Shown here piece after piece: positions 25,572-37,082 of a DNA stretch of 62,708 nt. The position numbers were made by a program, and so were the translations under genes. The notes beneath the pieces are model-generated. The model did no database searches, was not told where the DNA came from, and was given only the letters and a program-made list of their open reading frames with translations. The stretch comes from Oerskovia enterophila (GTDB lineage Bacteria; Actinomycetota; Actinomycetes; Actinomycetales; Cellulomonadaceae): NCBI RefSeq assembly GCF_001692445.1, contig NZ_MAQA01000026.1, forward strand, positions 1-62,708, given 5' to 3'. Position 1 is the stretch's first letter, and every line of letters begins with the position of its first letter.

Positions 25572-27821
25572 TCAGGCGCCCAGCAGTCCCATGCCGATCG
25601 CCGTGCGCACGGCGTCGCTCCGGCTCGAGACCCCGAGCTTGCGATAGATCGACCCGATCTCCGAGCTGGCCGTGTTCCGGGACACGAAGAGCCGCTCTCC
25701 GATCTCGCGGATCGTCAGGTGGGTCTGCAGGTACGGCAGGAGGCGCAGCTCGGCAGGGGTGAGGGGAGTGCTCGACGTCGGCAAGGCCGCCGTGCGCGAG
25801 GCGGCGTCGAACGCCGTGCGCAGCTCGACCGCCTCCTCGGCGAGCACTCCGAGCGCTGGGCGACGCAGCAGCACGTCGTCGATCTCCCGCAGGAGGTGGT
25901 TGACGGTCGAGGCGTCCGACGTCGCCCAGCTCGTCCGGGCGAGCTGGAGCCGGGTGCGGACCGCGAGCGTCGGGAACGCGTACGTGCTGAACGTGCGAGC
26001 ACGCATCGCCCGGGTGAGCAGCGTGCGCGTGCCCGCGAGGTCGCCGGCATGGTGGCGGTAGCGTGCGGCCAGCGCGAACCCGAGGCCGCTCGTCGGGTAG
26101 TCGTGCATGCGGCGTGCGTCGATCGCGTCGAGGAGCCTGCGGACCCGGTCGCCTGCGCGCGCCCACCGGTCGTGATCCATGTCGAGCTGCGCGAGCTGTG
26201 CCTCGGCGAGCACGAGCGTGCTCGCATGATCGAGCTCTCCGGCCGCCTCGGTGGCGCGCTCCAGGTACTCGGTCGCCGCGTCGTCGTCACCGACCAGGCG
26301 CAGGGCGTCGCCGCGCAGCACGAACACCGTGTCCCGCCACGTGCTCCACGCCGGTTCGGAGTCGAGGGCGGTCCCGACGTCGTCGAGCATCTGCTCGGGG
26401 CCGTCCGGGCAGCGCAGCGCCCGGAACATGGCGCGTGCCGACTCGAACGAGGCCGTCCCGTCGACCGGCTTGCCGTCGAAGGAGGAGGTGTCTGCCACGG
26501 CCCCCCAGCGCTCGGCCGTCGCGGCGTGCCCCTCGTGCACGGCGACGAGGCCTGCGAGCACCGCGAGCGGCGGGTACTTCGTGATCGACTCGTCGCCGAG
26601 CGCGGCAAGCCACCGGTCGATCGTCGTGACCCGCCCGGCCTGGACGTGGGGCATCACGACGCGTGCGACGAGCCGGGAGGTCCGCTCGACCCCGGGAGTC
26701 ACGAGCAGCATCTCGATCGCGCGCTCGGGCGAGCCGTTCTCCTCGTACCAGTCGGCTGCCCGCGTCCGCAGGTCGTCGGCGAGCTCGGGCTCGGTCGCGA
26801 GGAGCTCGTCGAGGAGGAACTCGCGGAACAGCGCGTGGTAGCGGAACCACTGCCTGTGCCGGTCGACCGGGACGAGGAAGAGGTGCGAGGCCTCGATCGC
26901 GCGCAGGATCCGGGTCGAGGAGCGGACGCCGAGCAGTGCGTCGCACAGCGGTGCGCTGAGCTCGTCGAGCACCGCGGTCCGTCGCAGGAACAGCTGGGTC
27001 TCGGCGGACAGCCGGCGGAACGACTCGCGCTGGAGGTAGTCCGCGACGTAGCGGTCCGTGCCGGTCACGGTCTCGGGGCCGGAGCCGTCTCCGGCGGCCA
27101 CGAGCGAGGCGAGGTACACGCCGACGGGCCAGCCCTCGGTCCGCTCGGTCACCGCGGTCGCGATCTCGTGCGTGACCCGGACCTGCGAGGCGGCGAAGAC
27201 CTGCTCGGTGCCGGAGACGTCGAGGGCCAGATCCTGCGCGTCGATCTCGACCGACTCGCCGGCCGCGCGCAGGCGCGCGAGGTGGGGTTGCTCGTCTCGG
27301 CTCGCCGCGACCAGCTGGGACCCCTCGGGGATCCCCGCGAGCACGATGCCCAGCACGTCGTGGCAGGCCGCCGACCGCACCTCGTGCAGGTCGTCGAGCG
27401 CCAGGACGAACGGCTCGGGGCTCGAGCGCAGGGCCGACGCCAGGCGCGGGGCGGCTCGGCCCAGGAGCGAGGTGTCGGCTCCGACCATGTCCGCCACGAG
27501 GTCGGGGCGCCCCGCACCCAGGCGCGCGAAGGCCGAGGCGAGCACGACGAGCAGTCTCACGGGGTCGTCGTCGAGCCGGTCGAGCGTGACCCACGCGACG
27601 GGACGAGGGTCGCGCTCGGCCCACTCGGCCAGCAGGGTCGACTTCCCGTAGCCGGGGGGCGCCGTGACCCCGACCACGCGCCGTCCGCTCGCGCGGGTCG
27701 CGTCGATCAGGTCGGCCCGGCTCACGACCGGCGCGTGCCGCCGGGGCACGCTGAACTTGGCCTCGAGGAGCAGCCCGTCGATCTGCTCGGTCCCCCGTGC
27801 CGTCCCCGGCTCGCCGTTCAC
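25572..27821 (-). CDS. MalT/LAL-type LuxR transcriptional regulator
   Basis: 749 residues from GTG 27821, six bases after TATGGT (27828-27833) gives a leaderless start; GTG 27827 is the alternative. Walker A is GVTAPPGYGKST near residue 50 and Walker B is FVLALDDLHEVRS near 135. A winged-helix and TPR-like helical region follows (about 300-660). The LuxR HTH is at the C-terminus: TPAELRLLPYLQTHLTIREIGERLFVSRNT split around residues 685-715. LAL regulators bind ATP and a small ligand through the TPR part. It is divergent from the arylsulfatase by 206 bases, so that gene is the likely target. Confidence 0.9.
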   Translation of the reverse strand: MNGEPGTARGTEQIDGLLLEAKFSVPRRHAPVVSRADLIDATRASGRRVVGVTAPPGYGKSTLLAEWAERDPRPVAWVTLDRLDDDPVRLLVVLASAFARLGAGRPDLVADMVGADTSLLGRAAPRLASALRSSPEPFVLALDDLHEVRSAACHDVLGIVLAGIPEGSQLVAASRDEQPHLARLRAAGESVEIDAQDLALDVSGTEQVFAASQVRVTHEIATAVTERTEGWPVGVYLASLVAAGDGSGPETVTGTDRYVADYLQRESFRRLSAETQLFLRRTAVLDELSAPLCDALLGVRSSTRILRAIEASHLFLVPVDRHRQWFRYHALFREFLLDELLATEPELADDLRTRAADWYEENGSPERAIEMLLVTPGVERTSRLVARVVMPHVQAGRVTTIDRWLAALGDESITKYPPLAVLAGLVAVHEGHAATAERWGAVADTSSFDGKPVDGTASFESARAMFRALRCPDGPEQMLDDVGTALDSEPAWSTWRDTVFVLRGDALRLVGDDDAATEYLERATEAAGELDHASTLVLAEAQLAQLDMDHDRWARAGDRVRRLLDAIDARRMHDYPTSGLGFALAARYRHHAGDLAGTRTLLTRAMRARTFSTYAFPTLAVRTRLQLARTSWATSDASTVNHLLREIDDVLLRRPALGVLAEEAVELRTAFDAASRTAALPTSSTPLTPAELRLLPYLQTHLTIREIGERLFVSRNTASSEIGSIYRKLGVSSRSDAVRTAIGMGLLGA

Positions 27822-28027
27822 CTTCACACCATAGGGCGCAGGCCCGCGCCGCGCTGGTCTTCCGTTGCGTGTCCTCCGGACTGGATCTCCGACGGAACCG
27901 ACCCGTGGGCGCCGGCGGACAGCACCCGTGGCGCCGGTGATCACGTGGACTGGGTGATGCGCGCACGAGCACCCGTCCCTACCGTGAAAGGTATCCATGT
28001 CCTCGTGCCCGACCGAGCGGAGCTCTC

Positions 28028-30394
28028 ATGCGTCCCGACCAGCACGCCCGCACCATGCTGCCCATCCCGGACCGCCCTCGGCCCGGGCTGACGACGTACG
28101 ACGCCAAGGACCCCGACACGTCCTACCCGCCGATCGAGCCGCTGCGCCCGCCCGAGGGCGCACCGAACGTGCTGATCGTCCTGCTCGACGACGTGGGCTT
28201 CGGTGCGTCGAGCGCGTTCGGGGGGCCGTGCCACACTCCGACCGCGGAGCGGCTGGCGGCCGGCGGGCTGACGTTCAACCGCTTCCACACCACGGCGCTG
28301 TGCGCCCCCACCCGGGCCGCGATGCTCAGCGGGAGAAACCACCACTCGGTCGGCATGGGCAGCATCACCGAGACCGCGACGTCCGCGCCCGGGAACAGCT
28401 CGCTCAAGCCCAACACCAAGGCGCCGCTCGCGATGACGCTCAAGCTCAACGGCTACTCGACGGCGCAGTTCGGCAAGTGCCACGAGGTCCCGGTCTGGCA
28501 GTCCTCGCCCATGGGGCCGTTCGATGCCTGGCCGTCCGTCGGCGGAGGGTTCGAGACGTTCTACGGCTTCATCGGCGGCGAGAACAACCAGTGGGAGCCA
28601 GCGCTCTACGAGGGCACGACGCCCGTCGAACCCCCGAGGACCGCCGAGGAGGGGTACCACCTGACCGAGGACCTCGCCGACCGGGCGATCAGCTGGATCC
28701 GGACGCAGAAGGCGCTCATGCCGGACAAGCCCTTCTTCGCCTACTTCGCTCCGGGCGCGACGCACGCCCCGCACCACGTCCCGCAGGAGTGGGCCGACCG
28801 GTACGCGGGCCGGTTCGCGGACGGCTGGGACGTCCAGCGCGAGCGCACGTTCGCGCGTCAGAAGGAGCTCGGTGTGATCCCGCCCGAGGCCGAGCTCACG
28901 CCGCGCCACGCCGAGATCCCGGCGTGGGACGACATGCCGGACGACCTCAGGCCCGTGCTCGAGCGGGAGATGGAGGTCTACGCGGGCTTCCTCGAGCACG
29001 CCGACCACCACGTGGGCCGGGTCGTCGACGCGATCGAGGACCTGGGGGTGCTCGACGACACCCTCATCTACTACGTGATCGGGGACAACGGCGCCTCGGC
29101 CGAGGGCACGATCAACGGCGCGTTCAACGAGATGGCCAACTTCAACGGCATGGCGGCGCTCGAGACACCCGAGTTCATGGCGTCCAAGCTGGCCGAGCTC
29201 GGCTCGCCGTCGTCGTACAACCACTACGCCGTGGGTTGGGCCTGGGCCATGGACACCCCCTTCCAGTGGACCAAGCAGGTCGCCTCGCACTGGGGAGGGA
29301 CGCGCAACGGGACCGTCGTGCACTGGCCCCGGCGCATCACGGACTCCGGCGGGCTGCGCTCGCAGTTCACGCACTGCATCGACGTGGCCCCCACGATCCT
29401 CGAGGCCGCGGGCCTGCCCGAGCCCACCCAGGTCAACGGCGTGCTCCAGTCACCCATGGAGGGTACGAGCATGCTCTACGCGTTCGACGACGCGGACGCG
29501 CCCGAGCGCCACGACCTCCAGTACTTCGAGATGTTCGGCAACCGGGGGATCTACCACAAGGGGTGGAGCGCGGTCACCAAGCACCGCACGCCGTGGGACA
29601 TGGTCGGCGGGTCGGCCATCGCGTTCGACGACGACGTCTGGGAGCTCTACGACGGCAGCACCGACTACAGCCAGGCGCACGACCTGTCCGCCGAGCAGCC
29701 CGAACGGCTGCACTCCCTCCAGCGCCTGTGGCTCATCGAGGCGGTCAAGTACGACGTGCTCCCGCTCGACGACCGGACCGCGGACCGGTTGAACCCCGAG
29801 ACCGCCGGGCGCCCGACCCTCGTCCACGGGAACAGCCAGCTGCTGTTCGCCGGGATGGGGCGGCTCTCGGAGAACAGTGTCGTGAACATCAAGAACAAGT
29901 CGTTCTCCGTGACCGCGGAGATCGAGGTCCCGGCCTCCGGTGCGGACGGTGTGATCATCGCGCAGGGCGGGAGGTTCGGCGGCTGGAGCCTGTACGCCAA
30001 GGAGGGCAGGCTGAAGTTCGTCTACAACGTCCTGGGCATCCAGGAGTTCGCGACCGAGGCACAGGCCACGGTCCCGGAGGGTACGCACCAGGTCCGTATG
30101 GAGTTCGTGTACGACGGCGGAGGGCTCGCCAAGGGAGGCGACGTGACGCTCTTCCACGACGGCACCCCCGTGGGCACCGGCCGGGTCGGCGCGACCCAGG
30201 CCATGGTCTTCTCCGCCGACGAGACGACGGACGTCGGCTACGAGTCGGGGACACCGGTCAGCCCGGACTACTCGCCGCGGTCGAGCCGGTTCTCGGGCAA
30301 GATCCACTGGGTCCAGATCGACGTGGGGACCGACGACCACGACCACTTCATCGACCCCGACGAGCGCCTGCGCATCGCCATGGCGAGGCAGTGA
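28028..30394 (+). CDS. Arylsulfatase (formylglycine type)
   Basis: 788 residues; ATG 28028 with GCGGAGC upstream. Alkaline-phosphatase fold: LIVLLDDVGFG (metal Asp54, Asp55), and LCAPTRAAMLSGR, where Cys92 is in the C-x-P-x-R motif that is converted to formylglycine. Later come FGKCHE, AYFAPGATHAPHH and YVIGDNGAS. The C-terminal 180 residues form a beta-rich (LamG-like) domain. There is no signal peptide, so it should be cytoplasmic, unusual for secreted sulfatases but known in this subfamily. The formylglycine-generating enzyme is not in the window. Likely controlled by the divergent LAL regulator. Substrate unknown. Confidence 0.9.
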   Translation: MRPDQHARTMLPIPDRPRPGLTTYDAKDPDTSYPPIEPLRPPEGAPNVLIVLLDDVGFGASSAFGGPCHTPTAERLAAGGLTFNRFHTTALCAPTRAAMLSGRNHHSVGMGSITETATSAPGNSSLKPNTKAPLAMTLKLNGYSTAQFGKCHEVPVWQSSPMGPFDAWPSVGGGFETFYGFIGGENNQWEPALYEGTTPVEPPRTAEEGYHLTEDLADRAISWIRTQKALMPDKPFFAYFAPGATHAPHHVPQEWADRYAGRFADGWDVQRERTFARQKELGVIPPEAELTPRHAEIPAWDDMPDDLRPVLEREMEVYAGFLEHADHHVGRVVDAIEDLGVLDDTLIYYVIGDNGASAEGTINGAFNEMANFNGMAALETPEFMASKLAELGSPSSYNHYAVGWAWAMDTPFQWTKQVASHWGGTRNGTVVHWPRRITDSGGLRSQFTHCIDVAPTILEAAGLPEPTQVNGVLQSPMEGTSMLYAFDDADAPERHDLQYFEMFGNRGIYHKGWSAVTKHRTPWDMVGGSAIAFDDDVWELYDGSTDYSQAHDLSAEQPERLHSLQRLWLIEAVKYDVLPLDDRTADRLNPETAGRPTLVHGNSQLLFAGMGRLSENSVVNIKNKSFSVTAEIEVPASGADGVIIAQGGRFGGWSLYAKEGRLKFVYNVLGIQEFATEAQATVPEGTHQVRMEFVYDGGGLAKGGDVTLFHDGTPVGTGRVGATQAMVFSADETTDVGYESGTPVSPDYSPRSSRFSGKIHWVQIDVGTDDHDHFIDPDERLRIAMARQ

Positions 30395-30463
30395 GGGGCT
30401 CGCCGGGGGAGTGCTGAGGCCGCGTCGCCCGGGGGCGCGGTGCGCGCCGCGTCCCCGCGCCGA

Positions 30464-30518
30464 CCCGTGCCCGACGGCGCCGCTCACCGCGTGGGTGAGC
30501 GGCGCCGTCGGGCACGGG
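30464..30518. terminator. 25-bp perfect inverted repeat, shared terminator
   Basis: Arms 30464-30488 and 30494-30518 are perfectly complementary with a 5-base loop. It sits between the ends of the convergent arylsulfatase and UvrA-like genes and is well placed to stop both. Confidence 0.8.
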
Positions 30519-30545
30519 CACGTCCCGTACCGGGCAGTGCTCCCG

Positions 30546-32936
<2,391 letters not shown>

Positions 32937-33335
32937 CTGTCTCCTCCTGGTGGGCGGGGTGCGGTCCCCGCCGTGGTCGCCGGACGCCTCCGTCCATCGT
33001 CGGACGCTCGGCCCCGCTGCGCACGCAGGGCGAGGTGTGCGGCAGGGGCCTGCGGGACACGCTAGCGGGGGCCACCGACGCCGGGCTTCTCGATTCCTGC
33101 TCGACCGACAGGTCGGCTCGAGGGCGCGACAAGGCGCAGGTTCACACGAACTGCATGACGCGCGGCCGCGCGCCTGGGGCGCTCAATGGGAGAGGCGCGC
33201 AACCGCGCCCTGCGCGAGAGCCGACGTCGACCTCGCCGTGCCGAGGGGTGACCTCAGGACGGGCCGACGTCACGCACGACCCGAGCAGACCTGGCACGCC
33301 GGACCCTGACCGGTCCGGGACGGAGAGGATCCATC
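32937..33335. other. Intergenic region upstream of uvrA-like and CMD-like genes
   Basis: 399 bases with divergent genes on both sides. It contains the two ribosome sites (AGGAGGAG for the UvrA-like gene, GGAGAGG for the 33336 gene). I see no convincing gene, repeat or clear promoter hexamer. Confidence 0.5.
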
Positions 33336-33671
33336 ATGAGCGAACAGACCGAGGGCACCCCCGTGCTCGACCTGCTGGTGGAGATGACGGCGGACTCGGT
33401 CGAGGCGTCGAGCCTCGACATCCAGACGGTGATGCTGGTGCGGCTCGCGGCGCTCGTGGCGGTCGACGCGCCCCCGGTGTCGTACCTGATGAACCTGGAG
33501 GCCGGGATGGAGGCCGGGATCGACGCGGACATGGTCGCAGGCGTCCTCGCGGCGGTCGCGCCCATCGTCGGCACTCCTCGCGTGGTCGCGGCGTCTGCAG
33601 GCATCGCGGAGTCGCTCGCGTTCGAGATCGCCGTCGCGGTCGCCGACATCGCGGAGCAGAACGAGGCGTAG
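33336..33671 (+). CDS. Second cysteine-less CMD-like protein
   Basis: 111 residues; ATG 33336 with GGAGAGGA upstream. It shares VMLVRLAALVAVDAPPVSYL and VLAAVAPIVGTPRVVAAS with the 25247 gene product, and like it has no Cys, so the AhpD-type redox site is missing. It is rich in Ala, Val and Glu. The AI-2E transporter gene starts four bases after its stop, so the two are one transcription unit. Its function could be structural or regulatory for that transporter; this is inference. Confidence 0.8.
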   Translation: MSEQTEGTPVLDLLVEMTADSVEASSLDIQTVMLVRLAALVAVDAPPVSYLMNLEAGMEAGIDADMVAGVLAAVAPIVGTPRVVAASAGIAESLAFEIAVAVADIAEQNEA

Positions 33672-33675
33672 GCGT

Positions 33676-34818
33676 GTGACCCCCGAGTCAGCCGAACCCC
33701 CTCCCGGTGTCACGGACGGGCGTCCAGGAGAGCGTGCCGGCCCGGTCGCCACGCTCTCCTGGGGCCCGAAGGTCGGCCTCTGGGCGTGGAGCTTCGTCGG
33801 CACGGTCGTGGCCGTCGTCCTCGTCGTGCTGGCGCTCGCGGCCGTGAGCGAGATCGTCCTGCCGTTGACCTTCGCGGCCGTGCTCGCGGTGTGCTTCAAG
33901 CCGATCGCGGACCGGCTGCGACGACGGGGCGTTCCGAGCAGCCTGGCCGCGGGCGTGGTCGTCCTCGGGCTCATCGCCCTCGCGACCGTGGTCGCGGTCG
34001 CGGCTGTGCGCGGCATCGTCCAGCAGACCGACGAGATCGGGGCCTCGGTCGACGCGGCGACGGACCAGCTCGTGGCGCAGCTCGACGTCGACGAGCAGTC
34101 GCTCGAGGCCGTACGGGAGACCCTGGTGGACTCGGCTCCGGGCGTGACCGGTGGGTTCCTGACCGGGCTCGTGAGCGGGATCGGCGCGCTCGTGGGCATC
34201 GCGAGCGGGCTGATCCTCGGCGCGCTGATCATGTACTACCTCGTCAAGGACGGCGCCAGGCTGAGGGGCGCGGTCGTGGCCCAGCTCACGGCCGGGGCGC
34301 AGCCCGAGATCGACGGCTTCATCGGTGACTCGTGCCGGACGCTGCGCGACTACGGCCGCGGCCGGACGACCATGTCGGTCGTCGTCGCCGTGGTCATCGG
34401 GGTCGCCGCGCTCCTCCTGGGCCTTCCTCTGATCTTCACGATCGTGGTGGTGAACTTCATCGGCGGGTACATCCCGTACATCGGTGCGTTCCTGGGGGGC
34501 GGTCTGGCCGTGGCCGTGGCGCTGGGCGACGGGGGGATCGCCCCGGCCGTGATCATGCTCGTCGTCGTGGTCGCGTCGAACCTGCTGCTCGAGAACTTCG
34601 TCGAGCCGCGGGTCATGGGCCGCACGCTCGACATCCATCCGCTGGTCGTGCTGGTCGTGACGGCGCTCGGCGGGGTCGTGGGCGGGATCGTCGGTCTGAT
34701 CCTCGCCGTCCCGGCCTGGGCGGTAGCCACGGAGGGCGTCTCCCGCCTGCGTCGTCACGGCTTCTTCGACCACGTCGTCACGACGGCCGAGCCCGTCGTG
34801 CGACGGATGCTCCAGTAG
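33676..34818 (+). CDS. AI-2E family transporter
   Basis: 380 residues from GTG 33676 (GTG 33674 is out of frame). An N-terminal soluble head of about 35 residues is followed by membrane segments near 40-62 (including the reentrant-like pair), 85-107, 145-170, 190-215, 220-245, 270-295 and 310-345. The motif VNFIGGYIPYIGAFLGGGLAV is typical. Members export small signals or act as Na+(Li+)/H+ antiporters; the substrate is unknown here. It follows the CMD-like gene within four bases and precedes a K+-channel-like gene with 42 bases between. Confidence 0.88.
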   Translation: MTPESAEPPPGVTDGRPGERAGPVATLSWGPKVGLWAWSFVGTVVAVVLVVLALAAVSEIVLPLTFAAVLAVCFKPIADRLRRRGVPSSLAAGVVVLGLIALATVVAVAAVRGIVQQTDEIGASVDAATDQLVAQLDVDEQSLEAVRETLVDSAPGVTGGFLTGLVSGIGALVGIASGLILGALIMYYLVKDGARLRGAVVAQLTAGAQPEIDGFIGDSCRTLRDYGRGRTTMSVVVAVVIGVAALLLGLPLIFTIVVVNFIGGYIPYIGAFLGGGLAVAVALGDGGIAPAVIMLVVVVASNLLLENFVEPRVMGRTLDIHPLVVLVVTALGGVVGGIVGLILAVPAWAVATEGVSRLRRHGFFDHVVTTAEPVVRRMLQ

Positions 34819-34860
34819 ACGAGACGCCCACGGGGCGTCCGAGATGGCAAGGAGGACGTC

Positions 34861-35439
34861 GTGACAGCTCGAGCACCCGTCGAGGGCATGCCCGACGACG
34901 ACGGCGGCGAGGCGGGTCAGGGGCCGATGAGCGGCCTCTCGACCCGGCGCCGTCGGACGTTGATCGCGCTCGGACTGCTCCGGGCGAGCGGGATCGCGGT
35001 CCTGCTGGTCGCGCTGTACTACCTGCTGCCGCTCGACCGCCCCTCGCCGTCGTCGTTGGTCGTCGCGCTGGTCCTCTGCCTCCTGGTGCTCGTCACGACG
35101 ATGTACTGGGAGGTCCGGGCGATCGTCCGCGCCAGGTTCCCCGGCATCCGGGCGACCCAGGCCTTGGCGACGACCGTGCCGTTGTTCCTGCTCGTCTTCG
35201 CGGCGACGTACTTCATGATCGCGTTCCAGGACCCGACCACGTTCAGCGAGCCGCTCACCCGGTCCGACGCGCTCTACTTCACGATCACGACGTTCGCGAC
35301 CGTGGGATTCGGTGACATCGCCCCTCGCTCGGAACCGGTCAGGCTGCTCGTGGCAGCACAGGTGCTGCTCGACCTCGTGATCCTCGGCCTCGGCATCCAG
35401 GTCATCTTCGGGGCGGTCAAGAAGGCGCGCACGTCGTGA
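34861..35439 (+). CDS. Two-pore-type K+ channel-like protein
   Basis: 192 residues; GTG 34861 follows AAGGAGGACG. Membrane segments lie at about 35-55, 60-80, 100-122 and 168-188. A pore loop with TITTFATVGFGDIAP (about 147-161) carries TVGFGD, the K+ selectivity filter. No RCK or cyclic-nucleotide domain follows, so it is a minimal channel. It is likely the third gene of the CMD-like/AI-2E unit. A role in membrane-potential or osmotic response is inferred. Confidence 0.85.
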   Translation: MTARAPVEGMPDDDGGEAGQGPMSGLSTRRRRTLIALGLLRASGIAVLLVALYYLLPLDRPSPSSLVVALVLCLLVLVTTMYWEVRAIVRARFPGIRATQALATTVPLFLLVFAATYFMIAFQDPTTFSEPLTRSDALYFTITTFATVGFGDIAPRSEPVRLLVAAQVLLDLVILGLGIQVIFGAVKKARTS

Positions 35440-35494
35440 AGAGCATCGCGACGGCAGCACTCTGACCTGCAAAGACGCTGACATGACGTCTCGA

Positions 35495-35567
35495 TGACAC
35501 CACCACTTCGAAGAAGTGACGCCATATCTCTTGCGGTGACACCATTAGTGGTGTCATAGTGGCGTCA
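35495..35567 (+). promoter_or_regulatory. Half-site array and promoter of the RHH operon
   Basis: Five copies of the half-site TGAC(A/G)CCA occur. They read forward at 35495, 35517 and 35537 and in reverse (TGG(T/C)GTCA) at 35549 and 35560. The central pair makes the perfect palindrome TGACACCATTAGTGGTGTCA (35537-35556). It lies between a TTGCGG -35 (35531-35536) and a CATAGT -10 (35555-35560) spaced 18 bases apart. The start ATG follows six bases later at 35567. The last two half-sites are 11 bases (one helical turn) apart. Autorepression by the RHH protein is the obvious reading. Confidence 0.65.
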
Positions 35568-36079
35568 TGGAACTGACGAGATATGTCGACGAGCTGCAGC
35601 ACCAGCTCGCCACCGCGGCCGCCGCAGGCGGGGACGAGGCACGTGAGCTCGCAGGTCGTCTGACGGCCCCGCTCGACGCAGCCGTCCGCCTCGTCCTGCT
35701 CGAGGCGCTCTCGACCGCGGCCAACGAGATCACGGCCGAGCTCGCCCCGGGGGCGGTGGACGTCCGGCTCCGTGGTCGTGACCCGGAGTTCGTCGTGACC
35801 CCGGCCCCGAGCCCGGCCTTCGACGGAGCTGCCGCCCCGGCGGCGGAGCCCGCCCGCCCGGCGGTCCTGGACCCCGACGACGTGAGCACGTCCCGCACGA
35901 CGCTCCGACTGCCCGACCAGCTCAAGGCGCAGGTCGAGGAGGCGGCAGCCCGCGAGGGCATGTCCGTCAACACGTGGCTCGTGCGCGCGGTCGCCGCGGC
36001 GCTCGCACCCACCGCCACGTCCCGCCCGGCCGCACGGGCCACGAGCACCTCCGGTCGTGTGACCGGCTGGGTGCGCTGA
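35567..36079 (+). CDS. RHH (HicB/CopG-like) transcriptional regulator
   Basis: 170 residues; ATG 35567 six bases after CATAGT. Residues 1-65 are helical (VDELQHQLATAAA and LLEALSTAANEITAEL) and probably oligomerise. A Pro/Ala linker (80-100) leads to a ribbon-helix-helix at 109-146: SRTTLRLPDQLKAQVEEAAA then EGMSVNTWLVRAVAAAL. The tail to 170 is disordered. It is not a canonical HicB because no HicA gene is present; the downstream genes encode DUF4097 and an ABC exporter. It probably represses its own operon at the half-site array. Confidence 0.88.
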   Translation: MELTRYVDELQHQLATAAAAGGDEARELAGRLTAPLDAAVRLVLLEALSTAANEITAELAPGAVDVRLRGRDPEFVVTPAPSPAFDGAAAPAAEPARPAVLDPDDVSTSRTTLRLPDQLKAQVEEAAAREGMSVNTWLVRAVAAALAPTATSRPAARATSTSGRVTGWVR

Positions 36080-36151
36080 CCACCACTCGACACCACATCC
36101 GGCGCCCCGCCGTCACGGGGCGGACACGTACACCCCTCTGGAGGATCCGTC

Positions 36152-37000
36152 ATGCCCACTTTCGCTGCTCCCACGCCCGTCCCGGTCGTCATCGACGTCC
36201 CGTTCGGCAACCTGTACGTCGTCGCCGGAGAGCGGGACGACGTCGTCGTGACCGTCCTGCCGGCCGACCCGACCAAGTCCGGCTCGGTCCGCGCCGCCGA
36301 GGAGACGCGCGTCGAACGCGACGGCGACGCGATCTCCGTCGTCTACCCCAGCTCCTGGAAGCAGTACGTCCTGCCGTTCGCGTCCGGTGGCGCCAAGGTC
36401 ACCATCGAGCTCCCGGCCGGGTCGGACCTGCGCGGCAAGGCAGGGTCCTTGTACGCGGAGGGCAGGCTCGGGTCCGTCGACCTGAACCTCAACGGCGGCA
36501 ACGCCCGGCTCGACGACGTCGACCGCCTCGACATCAAGGTCTCGGCAGGCTCGCTCAGCGTCGGCCGGGTCTCCGGCCCTGTCGACGCGGTGGTCACGGC
36601 GGGCGGGCTGCGGGTCCGCGAGCTCGACGGCGACGCCGTCGTCAAGGTCCCCAACGGCACGACCGAGATCGGCCGGACCACGGGGAGCCTGCGGGTCAAC
36701 GGTGCCCACGGGGACATCGCGATCGACCGGTCGCACGGCGACACGGTGGTCCGGTGCGCGCACGGCGGTATCCGCGTCGAGCAGGCCGTGAACGGTCGTG
36801 TCCAGCTCGAGAGCTCGTACGGCTCGATCGAGGTCGGCGTGCCCGAGGGCACGGCTGCCTGGCTCGACGCGACGTCGCAGCACGGCCAGGTCCGCAACCT
36901 CCTCCAGGACGCAGCAGGACCCGACGAGAGCGACCTGACCGTCGAGGTCCGTGCCGGCACCAGCTACGGCGACGTCGTCGTCCGTCGGCCGCACGCCTGA
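36152..37000 (+). CDS. DUF4097 beta-helix-like protein
   Basis: 282 residues; ATG 36152 follows TGGAGGATC. No signal peptide is apparent. It is a run of short beta strands with repeated G-D/G-S turns: GSVDLNLNGGNARLDD, KVSAGSLSVGRVSG, TAGGLRVRELDGDAVVKVPN, GTTEIGRTTGSLRVNGAHGD. This is the DUF4097 pattern, a putative adhesin or solenoid. Here it is the second gene of the RHH-DUF4097-DrrA-DrrB unit, a grouping I recall in other actinobacteria. It may sense or assemble with the transporter; its exact job is unknown. Confidence 0.85.
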   Translation: MPTFAAPTPVPVVIDVPFGNLYVVAGERDDVVVTVLPADPTKSGSVRAAEETRVERDGDAISVVYPSSWKQYVLPFASGGAKVTIELPAGSDLRGKAGSLYAEGRLGSVDLNLNGGNARLDDVDRLDIKVSAGSLSVGRVSGPVDAVVTAGGLRVRELDGDAVVKVPNGTTEIGRTTGSLRVNGAHGDIAIDRSHGDTVVRCAHGGIRVEQAVNGRVQLESSYGSIEVGVPEGTAAWLDATSQHGQVRNLLQDAAGPDESDLTVEVRAGTSYGDVVVRRPHA

Positions 37001-37082
37001 TCGTCTCGTCGACCTCCTGCACTCCGTGCCCCACCTGATCGTCGCTCCACCCGCACGTCCACCACCATCGAAGGAGAAGCAC

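Noticed and set aside
33085-33125. Short GC hairpin upstream of the CMD-like gene
   Set aside because: Only about 5 bp pair; not distinguishable from chance.
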